A DNA stretch of 37,556 nt from Solimonas_A sp035476855 (GTDB taxonomy: Bacteria > Pseudomonadota > Gammaproteobacteria > Nevskiales > Nevskiaceae): NCBI GenBank assembly GCA_035476855.1, contig DATILC010000175.1, forward strand, positions 1 to 37,556, read 5' to 3'. Every line of letters begins with the position of its first letter. Positions within the stretch are counted from its first letter, which is position 1. The notes beneath the pieces were generated by a model. The model made no database searches, had not been told where the DNA came from, and worked only from the letters and a program-made list of their open reading frames with translations. Below are positions 16,277-24,250 of the stretch, in pieces. Both the position numbers and the translations under genes were made by a program.

Positions 16277-17211
16277 TGGAAGCTCCAGCGCAGGCCGGTG
16301 ACCGCTTCCGTGTGCTCCCACAGGCGCTGCGCCAGCTGCGGATCGCCCGCCAGCTTGCCGGGCTCGACGCGCTCGATGCGGCCGAAGGCCTCGAGCATGC
16401 CTACCGGCCCGAGAAAGGAGCCGGGCGCGAACTCGCTCGAGTTCGCGGCCAGCACGATCGGCAGCGCGCCCTGCTCCGGGCTCTGGCCGAAGCGCGCCTG
16501 CCAGTAGGCGAAGATCGCTGTCGACATGCGCTGATGCCAGCGGTCGTCGTCGCGCTTGCGGCGGTTCTGGCCGATCGCGGTGCGGGTCACGCCCGGATGC
16601 GCGGCGTAGCTGCTGACGCGACTGCCGGCCTTTTCCAGCCTGCGCTGCAGCTCCAGCGCGAACAGCAGGTTGGCCAGCTTGGCCTGTGCGTAGGCGCGGA
16701 TCGGCGTATAGCCCTGCTGCAGGGCGAGGTCGGCCAGGTCCATGGTCGCGTGGCGCTGCGTCAGGCTGGAGATGGTGACGACCCGCGCCGCCGGCGCCTC
16801 GCGCAGCAGCGGCCACAGCGCGTGGCTCAGGCGGAAGTGACCGAAATGGGCGATCGACAGTGTCAGCTCGTGCCCTTCCGCATTGGTCGTGCGCTGCGAC
16901 GGCGGATAGATGCCTGCGTTGTTGACCAGCACGTCCAGCGGCCGGCCGCGCGCCAGCAGCCCCGCCGCCACGCGCTGCACGTCGGCGGCATCGGACAGGT
17001 CCAGCCGCAGGAACTCGGCACGTGCACCGGCCGCCTGCAGCTGCTGCAGCGCAGCCGGCGCAGCGGCTTCGGCGATGTCGGCGACGATCAGGTCCGCACC
17101 CAGCCGCGCGAAGCGCAGCGCACAACCCATGCCCAGGCCGCCGACGCCGCCGGTGACGAGGACGGTCTTGCCCTGCATGGAATCAGGGGCACCGGGTTGC
17201 AGGGAGGTCAT
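16273..17211 (-). CDS. Short-chain dehydrogenase/reductase, retinol-dehydrogenase-like
   Basis: The 312-residue Rossmann protein has TGGVGGLG at 20-27, VNNAG at 96-100, SSL near 148-150 and the catalytic YAQAK (Y174, K178). The long C-terminal part and the LWEHTEAVTGLRW ending match the SDR at 23317-24249, so the two may be paralogues. It should oxidise or reduce a hydroxyl/keto pair with NAD(P). A second ATG at codon 12 is possible. The gene is translationally coupled to the flavin oxidoreductase gene (GTGA). The upstream gap to the tetR gene holds a palindromic GTAC-rich sequence that could be an operator. Confidence 0.9.
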   Translation of the reverse strand: MTSLQPGAPDSMQGKTVLVTGGVGGLGMGCALRFARLGADLIVADIAEAAAPAALQQLQAAGARAEFLRLDLSDAADVQRVAAGLLARGRPLDVLVNNAGIYPPSQRTTNAEGHELTLSIAHFGHFRLSHALWPLLREAPAARVVTISSLTQRHATMDLADLALQQGYTPIRAYAQAKLANLLFALELQRRLEKAGSRVSSYAAHPGVTRTAIGQNRRKRDDDRWHQRMSTAIFAYWQARFGQSPEQGALPIVLAANSSEFAPGSFLGPVGMLEAFGRIERVEPGKLAGDPQLAQRLWEHTEAVTGLRWSFQ

Positions 17212-17236
17212 GGCGGTTTCCGAGGGCTGGAATAAT

Positions 17237-17254
17237 TACGGTACTGTACGTACT
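17237..17254. promoter_or_regulatory. Candidate TetR operator upstream of the SDR-flavin oxidoreductase pair
   Basis: TACGGTACTGTACGTACT contains the palindrome GTACTGTAC (17241-17249) overlapping GTACGTAC (17246-17253). It lies about 30 bp before the SDR start and between that gene and tetR. This position and symmetry fit a TetR-family operator, but no binding is shown. Confidence 0.45.
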
Positions 17255-17306
17255 GCAGCACCAGAAGCATCCCCCGATTGGAGGAGAAGCCTGGCGGCCA
17301 AGCCCC

Positions 17307-17924
17307 TCAACGGCGCCGCCGGGCCGCCGGGGCCGCGATACCTCCCATCACCAGCCGCGCCAGCTGGCGGATCCACGCCGGGCGCAGCGAATCCAGCAGG
17401 AAGTACTGGCGGATGGCGATGGCGCCCTGGATCACGTCGATGGCCAGCTCGATGTCGGTGTCGCCGGCCACCTCGCCGCGCGCAATGGCGCGGGCCAGCA
17501 GCGTACGCAACGGCCCGCGGCGCTCGTTGTTGACACGGATCAGCGCGGCGGAGAGCTCCGGATTGCCGACGCATTCCGCGGCGATGCGCGGCAGCACGCT
17601 TCTCAGCGGCGAGTCCTGCAACGCCTTGGCGAATTGCCCGAACTGCGCCAGTAGCTCCGCCTCGAAGCTGCTGCCCTCGGCCACTGTCACCACCGGCAGT
17701 TGCGCGAACACCGACAGGATCAGGTGCTCCTTGGTCGGCCAGCGACGGTAGATGGTGGACTTGCTGACCCTGGCGGTGGCGGCGACGCGATCGATGGTCA
17801 GCGCCGCATAGCCCTCGTCGTGGAGGATGGCCAGCGTGGTGTCGAGGATCGCGCGCTCCGAGGCCGCGCTGCGCGGGCGACCGCGCGCGCCTGAGCCGGG
17901 CGGTGGACTGGGAACGCCTGCCAC
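17307..17924 (-). CDS. TetR/AcrR-family transcriptional regulator
   Basis: The 205-residue protein has a TetR N-terminal helix-turn-helix at about 20-66 (ILDTTLAILHDEGYAALTIDRVAATARVSKSTIYRRWPTKEHLI) and a divergent helical ligand domain. The start is GTG 17924, with GGAAG nine bases upstream. It lies upstream of the SDR and flavin oxidoreductase on the same strand and is transcribed away from the acyl-CoA ligase at 18091. It may control either neighbour. The GTAC-rich palindrome at 17237-17254 is a candidate site; ligand unknown. Confidence 0.9.
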   Translation of the reverse strand: MAGVPSPPPGSGARGRPRSAASERAILDTTLAILHDEGYAALTIDRVAATARVSKSTIYRRWPTKEHLILSVFAQLPVVTVAEGSSFEAELLAQFGQFAKALQDSPLRSVLPRIAAECVGNPELSAALIRVNNERRGPLRTLLARAIARGEVAGDTDIELAIDVIQGAIAIRQYFLLDSLRPAWIRQLARLVMGGIAAPAARRRR

Positions 17925-18090
17925 GTCTATGCACTTCCGGAAACGAGGGCCGCCAATACTGCCTGCCCGCGACAGACCCGGGCAACCGCGGCGCCGGCTG
18001 TCTTGCCCTTTTCAGGTGAAACGGCAAGGATTGCAGCGCGCCCACGGCGCCCCGAATAGAACATCAGAAACACCCTTGGAGGAACTCCCG

Positions 18091-19722
<1,632 letters not shown>

Positions 19723-19748
19723 GAACCAGGCCCGCGTCGAAGGATTTG

Positions 19749-19790
19749 CCCTGCGGGGTGCGCTTTCCCTACAATGCGCGCCCCGCAGGG
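19749..19790. promoter_or_regulatory. tRNA-Met promoter region inside a 15-bp-arm inverted repeat
   Basis: CCCTGCGGGGTGCGC (19749-19763) and GCGCGCCCCGCAGGG (19776-19790) pair at 14 of 15 positions. The 12-nt loop ends in TACAAT (19770-19775), a good -10 about 20 bp before the tRNA. TTGCCC at 19746-19751 with an 18-bp spacer is the matching -35. The same repeat could terminate the upstream acyl-CoA ligase transcript, though no T tract follows. Confidence 0.6.
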
Positions 19791-19796
19791 TCCTGT

Positions 19797-19873
19797 GGTG
19801 ATGTAGCTCAGACGGTTAGAGCGCGGCACTCATAATGCTGAGGTCGGTGGTTCGATTCCACTCATCACCACCA
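19797..19873 (+). tRNA. tRNA-Met (anticodon CAT), first copy
   Basis: The 77-nt cloverleaf has acceptor stem GGTGATG/CATCACC, discriminator A and encoded CCA. The D stem is GCTC/GAGC. The anticodon stem CGGCA/TGCTG surrounds CTCATAA (CAT at 19831-19833), and the T arm contains TTCGATT. Sequence around the anticodon and variable loop resembles elongator tRNA-Met of xanthomonads. A CAT anticodon alone does not exclude tRNA-Ile2, which would require lysidine modification. An identical copy lies at 21209-21285. Confidence 0.93.
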
Positions 19874-19927
19874 TTTTCCCTTCACGGATCAACGGCTCTC
19901 AGCACTTTCGGCTGATGCGGACCCGCT

Positions 19928-21079
19928 TCATAGCGTCGCCCAGGGGATGTCGTACCCCACGCTGCGTCCGCCTTTCTCGTTGGGAACGATGCATCCCAGT
20001 TCCACCAACTGACTCAGTTCGCGAAACGCCGTCGCCCGGCTGACACTGCCCAAGCTGACGTACTTGCGGGTCGTCATGCCGCCCTCGAATCGCCCCGGTC
20101 CGGCATCCAGCAGCCGGTTGAGCGCCTTGCGCTGCCGGTCATTCAAAGGGGCCTCCGCGTAGCGCAGCCAGAATCTGGCCTTGGCCAGCACCACGCTCAA
20201 GGCCGCCCGCGCAGAAGTGCATGCGATCTGGATCTGGCGAACAAACCACAGCAGCCATTCTGTAACGTCGAGGCTGCCTCGCCCCGCCAGCTCCAGCAGC
20301 TCGTAGTAGTGGCTGCGGTCTTTCATGAACTGGGCCGACATGCTGTAGAGGCGGACGCCCTTGCCCTCGTCCTGTGCGAGGGCCATGTCCATCAATGCCC
20401 GCCCCACTCGACCGTTGCCGTCCTCGAAAGGGTGAATCAGCTCGAACCACAGGTGCGCGACGCCCGCACGCAGCAAACCGTCCAGCCCGGGTTGAGGCTT
20501 CCCGAACCACTCCAGGAAGCGCTCCATCTCCGTATCCAGCCGGTCGCGCGGAACCGCTTCGTAATGAATCCTCTCCCGGCCCACGGGACCGGACACGATC
20601 TGCATCGGCTGCTCGCCGCGCAGTTCGCCGGTACGAATCCGATGCAGCAGGGAGTGGCCGTCCGGGAACAGGGCGCCCTGCCACGCACAAAGGCGTTCGA
20701 GGGTCAGCGGCTCGGCGTAGCGGGAGGTCGCGTCAAGCAATACCTCGACCAGCCCGTCCGTCCCCTGGTCGGGGCCCGGCAGCCCGGCGAATGGAAGCCC
20801 GAGACGCCGCGCGATAGACGACCGCAGGCCTTCGGGATTCGGGCGTTCGCCCTCGATCAGACTGGTGTTCAGCGCATCCTGCAGCAGCAGGTCGGCTTCG
20901 GCACGCGTCTGGTGATCCGCATCGAGCAATCGGGCCGCCCCCACCAGTTCGCCTTGCGCCCTGCGCGCCGCAGCCAAGGAGGGCGACAGGGCCGCCGTGT
21001 CCCAGACAAAGGCCGGCCACTGCGAGTCTTGCCAGACCCACGGCAAAGGAGCGCTTGGAGGCGTTAATCGCTTCTTCAT
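19928..21079 (-). CDS. Standalone Fic-domain AMP-transferase with DUF4172-like N-terminus and winged-helix tail
   Basis: The 383-residue protein has an N-terminal segment typical of DUF4172 Fic proteins (WQDSQWPAFVWD). The inhibitory-helix motif TSLIEGE (72-78) fits (S/T)xxxE(G/N). The catalytic loop HPFEDGNGRVGR lies at 216-227, with all residues needed for nucleotidyl transfer, and a winged-helix-like C-terminal domain starts near 325. Such class II Fic proteins are inhibited by their own N-terminal helix and need no separate antitoxin, and none is adjacent. The ATG overlaps a palindrome of 9-bp half-sites, and the promoter places the transcript start at the start codon. The gene lies alone between two identical tRNA-Met genes, suggesting acquisition. 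Confidence 0.92.
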   Translation of the reverse strand: MKKRLTPPSAPLPWVWQDSQWPAFVWDTAALSPSLAAARRAQGELVGAARLLDADHQTRAEADLLLQDALNTSLIEGERPNPEGLRSSIARRLGLPFAGLPGPDQGTDGLVEVLLDATSRYAEPLTLERLCAWQGALFPDGHSLLHRIRTGELRGEQPMQIVSGPVGRERIHYEAVPRDRLDTEMERFLEWFGKPQPGLDGLLRAGVAHLWFELIHPFEDGNGRVGRALMDMALAQDEGKGVRLYSMSAQFMKDRSHYYELLELAGRGSLDVTEWLLWFVRQIQIACTSARAALSVVLAKARFWLRYAEAPLNDRQRKALNRLLDAGPGRFEGGMTTRKYVSLGSVSRATAFRELSQLVELGCIVPNEKGGRSVGYDIPWATL

Positions 21080-21115
21080 ATGAAGCGATTGTAGGCCGCA
21101 ATCGCTTCACGTCAA
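21066..21115 (-). promoter_or_regulatory. fic promoter (leaderless) with three GAAGCGATT operator half-sites
   Basis: On the minus strand TTGACG (21110-21115) and TACAAT (21088-21093) are separated by 16 bp. Transcription would begin within a few bases of the ATG at 21079. The nonamer GAAGCGATT or its complement occurs at 21066-21074, 21082-21090 and 21100-21108. One inverted pair spans the start codon and another spans the -10. This arrangement suggests repression, possibly by Fic's own winged-helix domain (inference). Confidence 0.7.
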
Positions 21116-21208
21116 CACGGCATCTCCGAAGCCGGGTTCTTGCATCCCGAGGTCGATGCGCATTTCACTTCGCTACAACAACCACTTAGACTTCCCCGGA
21201 CGGTTTCC

Positions 21209-21285
21209 GGTGATGTAGCTCAGACGGTTAGAGCGCGGCACTCATAATGCTGAGGTCGGTGGTTCGATTCCACTCATCACCACCA
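21209..21285 (+). tRNA. tRNA-Met (anticodon CAT), second identical copy
   Basis: All 77 bases, including CCA, equal those of the copy at 19797-19873. The flanking sequences differ completely, so only the tRNA itself is duplicated. No promoter as good as that of the first copy is visible: TACAAC at 21174-21179 is the best -10 candidate. A terminator hairpin lies 38 bp downstream. The duplication brackets the fic gene. Confidence 0.93.
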
Positions 21286-21323
21286 TGTTCTTTGTCCGGG
21301 GACAGCCAAAGTGGTACAGAAAG

Positions 21324-21344
21324 CCGCGCTTTTGCGCGGTTTTT
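21324..21344 (+). terminator. Rho-independent terminator after the second tRNA-Met
   Basis: CCGCGC (21324-21329), loop TTTT, GCGCGG (21334-21339) and five T form a compact intrinsic terminator for the tRNA transcript. Confidence 0.8.
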
Positions 21345-21361
21345 CTTTGGTTTAGCGTTTT

Positions 21362-21458
21362 GGGTAGTCCAGCTACGTCCAAGGGTAGCCAGTCGCTGAC
21401 GCTGGTAACTTCTCGGGTGACTTCGGTCGAGTTACCCGTTCCCCGGAAAAGTTACCCG
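21362..21458. repeat. Cluster of GGGTARC/GTTACCC short repeats
   Basis: GGGTAGTCC (21362), GGGTAGCC (21383), GGTAAC (21404), GGGTGAC (21415) and GTTACCCG (21431 and 21451) occur in both orientations within about 100 bp, between the tRNA-Met terminator and the 3' end of hipA. The region appears non-coding. Such clusters can be integrase arm sites or protein-binding sites; neither is demonstrated. Confidence 0.45.
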
Positions 21459-21505
21459 AATACTGACCGATGGGCTTGAAGGCGTGCTCATCGGGTTTCT
21501 TCGCA

Positions 21506-22711
21506 TTACCCCAATGAAGCAAGGTCGAGCATTAGTGTCCTGCGCACCTCTGCAGCGGCATCGCCATCGATTCCCGACCTCTCCAAGAGGCTCACACAAT
21601 TTTCCCGACACTTCTCGACAACGTAGCGAACGCGTTCTCGCGCAACAGTTGGACGCAACCCAAACTCCGCCGCAGCAGAGAGTGCGTTTTGGAAGCTGGA
21701 TCGCTTTCCTTCAAGACCGACCACCATCTCCTGGCTGCGAAATGGTCCCGTATCCAGCTGCTGCTCGAGATCGAAAGCCGGCATCAGCGTGAGCTCTTGA
21801 CCGTTCCAGCCGAATAGGTGGTTGAGCGCATGGTCGTCGGTGTTGCCAAGCGCAATATTGAAGATCATTCGATCGAACCATTGCGCTGCAGCCTCATCGT
21901 TATCCGACAGCTTCCGAAGGATGGCCGCTACCGCCGGATACGACGCGTTGCTGAGAAGCTGTCGTTCGGAGAGATTCTGCAGCGTGCGTGCGCTTACGAT
22001 ATGTCTCCGGCGCCCATCGCCCTGGCGATCGAAACGCTCTACGAGGAGCACCGGCTTTCCCTGCGCTTCGACGATCTCGAAATCGGGCACGCTGATGCCA
22101 GCCGCGCGTGCGAGCGCCAAACCGAAGGCTTCACGCCGCGGCTGCATGTCGTCGAAGTCCCGCACGCTGACAAACTTCGCCACCCAGCTCCGCCCGTCAC
22201 GCTGGATGGCAGCCTTCGGTCGACGTCCACCAAGGCTGGGCCCATGGCGAAAGATAAGTAACTTATGAGCATCGACCTGCATTCCGCGATCAATGAGGTC
22301 GACTACTTCCGCCAGTTCGTCCAGCGAGATATTCGAGACTATGTGCTCTGGCGCAGAGCCGGGCCGCTCACTGAACTCCAGTGCACCGGTCCGATCATGG
22401 TTACCTGCGAGCAGCGCCTCAAACGGCGTCAGACGCCGACCGCTGACCTTTTCGAGAACATAGTCACCCCATCTCCCGGGGGCAACATCGGCGACCACAC
22501 CCGGCAGGGGATCATCCTCAGGCGGGAATAGCCGGTCACCAAGCTCTGTGTCGAATCCCCAGCCAGGCGCGATTGCCATGGCATCCGAGCGCGCGCGATA
22601 GCTACGAACATATGCGAACGATGCGGCGCGGCCATCCCAACGTATATGCCCACATAGCGTGGGCTCTCGTTGCTCAGGCAGCCAAATCCATACGTATCGT
22701 TCGTCCGTCAT
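21506..22711 (-). CDS. hipA: HipA-family serine/threonine kinase toxin
   Basis: HipA kinases arrest growth, in E. coli by phosphorylating glutamyl-tRNA synthetase. The 401-residue protein has an N-terminal HipA subdomain and GPSLGGRRPK at 157-166, the glycine-rich loop of HipA-like kinases. An ATP-contacting lysine lies in WVAKF (about 179), with catalytic NTDDHALNH at 290-298 and metal-binding AFDL at 312-315. It starts three bases after the hipB stop, so the two form a toxin-antitoxin operon. Base composition looks more AT-rich than the flanking genes, in keeping with horizontal acquisition. Confidence 0.92.
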   Translation of the reverse strand: MTDERYVWIWLPEQREPTLCGHIRWDGRAASFAYVRSYRARSDAMAIAPGWGFDTELGDRLFPPEDDPLPGVVADVAPGRWGDYVLEKVSGRRLTPFEALLAGNHDRTGALEFSERPGSAPEHIVSNISLDELAEVVDLIDRGMQVDAHKLLIFRHGPSLGGRRPKAAIQRDGRSWVAKFVSVRDFDDMQPRREAFGLALARAAGISVPDFEIVEAQGKPVLLVERFDRQGDGRRRHIVSARTLQNLSERQLLSNASYPAVAAILRKLSDNDEAAAQWFDRMIFNIALGNTDDHALNHLFGWNGQELTLMPAFDLEQQLDTGPFRSQEMVVGLEGKRSSFQNALSAAAEFGLRPTVARERVRYVVEKCRENCVSLLERSGIDGDAAAEVRRTLMLDLASLG

Positions 22712-22714
22712 CGC

Positions 22715-23032
22715 TCAGACGTCCAGTGCCGGATCGACGCCCGGTTTGCGCACACGCTTTCGCTGGGCAGCCAGCTCGAGCAGATGCCGCTCTTGCGCTG
22801 GAGTGCTTGCATGTTGATTGGGATCAATCGAGATGCCCAGCGCCGAACAGATGGCCAGCACATAGCCGATTTGCGTGCCAGGGGTGCCACCCTCAATCTT
22901 CATGATGGCCACCACCGGCACACCCGCCCGCTTGGCAAGGGTTGACTGAGTCCACCCACGTTGCTGACGCGCCGCTCGGATAGCAGCCCCCAAGATGCGC
23001 AGACGGCTTTCGATGGCGCTTGGAATGCTCAT
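22715..23032 (-). CDS. hipB: HipB-like XRE-family antitoxin
   Basis: The 105-residue protein has a helix-turn-helix of the Cro/XRE type at about 14-70 (IRAARQQRGWTQSTLAKRAGV is its core). It is followed by a charged tail ending in DV. It precedes hipA by three bases and should neutralise it and repress the operon. A palindrome covers its start codon (23031-23056), the expected autoregulatory operator. Confidence 0.9.
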   Translation of the reverse strand: MSIPSAIESRLRILGAAIRAARQQRGWTQSTLAKRAGVPVVAIMKIEGGTPGTQIGYVLAICSALGISIDPNQHASTPAQERHLLELAAQRKRVRKPGVDPALDV

Positions 23033-23056
23033 AAGGTAACGATTACGTTATCTTAT
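23031..23056. promoter_or_regulatory. hipBA operator palindrome
   Basis: ATAAGGTAACG (23031-23041) and CGTTATCTTAT (23046-23056) are inverted with one mismatch around ATTA, and the left arm overlaps the hipB ATG. TTGAAA on the minus strand (23068-23073) in the adjoining AT-rich stretch is a possible -35. HipB-type repressors bind palindromes at this position. Confidence 0.65.
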
Positions 23057-23285
23057 GACACATAATATTTCAATTACGAAGCTTAAATAGCGATTGCCCA
23101 TGCTCGCTTGGGGCTCCCGTATCAAAGGTGTGCAGGTGGCGGATGCGGTGGGACTTTGATGGGACTCCGGGGCGATTTCCTGATTCAAATTCACACTTCA
23201 GGCTTCGGCCACCCTACATCCATACCCCAATTAAATCAGTTATTTATGGAAATCTCTTCACCTTGGCACTGAGTGCAGAATCGCG

Positions 23286-23314
23286 CCCACAATGCTGAGT
23301 CGGCGGTTCTATTC
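23286..23314 (+). pseudogene. Decayed tRNA-Met fragment (anticodon loop to T loop), possible att remnant
   Basis: The 29-nt stretch matches 25 positions of the tRNA-Met segment running from the anticodon loop to the T loop (identical in both tRNA copies), with four mismatches and one gap. CACAATGCTGAG replaces CATAATGCTGAGG, and TCGGCGGTTCTATTC replaces TCGGTGGTTCGATTC. It lies at the far end of the hipBA segment, just beyond the stop codon of the convergent SDR gene. That is where the displaced 3' end of a tRNA is left when an element inserts in it. The match is short, so coincidence is not excluded. Confidence 0.55.
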
Positions 23315-23316
23315 GG

Positions 23317-24249
23317 CTACGCCGCAGCACGGGAAACGGCGCGCAAGACCCAGCGCACGCCCGTCAGCTCTTCCGAGGCCTGCCACAGCCGCGCGGCAAC
23401 GACGGTGTCCAAGGCGCGCCGCGCAGGCTTTGTCAGCCCGGGTTCTCCCCGCCCCTGCAACAGGCCGGTGGGGCCGTAGTAGCCGCCGGGTACTACCTCC
23501 GGTGTGGTTGCCGCCAGGATCAGGGAACGGGCGCCTTCGGCCGCATCGCGATCGAAGAATCGCATGAAGGCCTGGTAGCCGATCAGCTCGAAGCGTTCCC
23601 GGATCCCGCGTCGTTCCTCGCTCGCCCAGCCGGCTGCGATGGATGTCCGCGACACGCCCGGGTGCGCCGCCACGCTGAGGAGCGTGATGCCCGCGGCATC
23701 GGCACGGCGTTGCAACTCGAACGCGAACATCAGGCAGGCCAGCTTGGAATTGGTGTATGCGCCCGAGGCGCTGTAGCCCCTCTCCAGTTGCAGGTTACCG
23801 AAGTCGATGCGCCCACCAGGATGAGAGTTGCTGGACACGCTCACCACGCGCGGCGCCTCGCTGCGCAGCAGCGCGGGCAGCAGCAGCCCGGTCAGCGCGA
23901 AATGCCCCAGGTAGGACACGCCAAAGCCCAGTTCGAAACCGTCCTGCGTGGTCGCCCGCCGTGCGGGCGGCAGCAAGCCGGCGTTGTTCAGCAGCAGGCC
24001 CAGCGGCTCCCCGCGGTCCAGTTCGTCGCTCGCAAACCTGCGGGCTGCGGCAAGGCTGGCGAGATCGAGAGCGCGGAACTCAGCGCTTCCGCCCCCCTGC
24101 CGGATCATTGCCACGGCCGCTTCGCCACCGGCGACATTCCTGTCGGCCACGATGACGTGATAGCCACGCTGCGCCAGCGTCCGCGCCGATTCCAGGCCGA
24201 GCCCGCTGGCGCCACCGGTAACGATCGCGCGGGGATTGCTGCGGGTCAC
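23317..24249 (-). CDS. Short-chain dehydrogenase/reductase, last gene of the molybdenum hydroxylase operon
   Basis: The 310-residue SDR has TGGASGLG at 11-18, LNNAG near 87-91, SVSSNS near 137-142 and the catalytic YTNSK (Y165, K169). It starts with GTG one base after the stop of the large hydroxylase subunit, so it is translationally coupled to that operon. It could oxidise the alcohol formed by the hydroxylase. It resembles the SDR at 16273-17211, including LW-x-x-x-E-x-LTGVRW near the end. It carries a few extra C-terminal residues (AVSRAAA) that end beside the tRNA remnant. Confidence 0.9.
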   Translation of the reverse strand: MTRSNPRAIVTGGASGLGLESARTLAQRGYHVIVADRNVAGGEAAVAMIRQGGGSAEFRALDLASLAAARRFASDELDRGEPLGLLLNNAGLLPPARRATTQDGFELGFGVSYLGHFALTGLLLPALLRSEAPRVVSVSSNSHPGGRIDFGNLQLERGYSASGAYTNSKLACLMFAFELQRRADAAGITLLSVAAHPGVSRTSIAAGWASEERRGIRERFELIGYQAFMRFFDRDAAEGARSLILAATTPEVVPGGYYGPTGLLQGRGEPGLTKPARRALDTVVAARLWQASEELTGVRWVLRAVSRAAA

Positions 24250-24250
24250 G

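Noticed and set aside
19797..19873. Assignment as tRNA-Ile2 (CAT read as lysidine-modified)
   Set aside because: The anticodon-arm and variable-loop sequence resembles elongator tRNA-Met more closely. The alternative cannot be fully excluded from sequence alone.
19797..21285. CRISPR or phage interpretation of the repeated 77-nt sequence
   Set aside because: The repeated unit folds as a complete tRNA and occurs only twice plus a fragment. No spacer array, Cas gene or phage structural gene is present.
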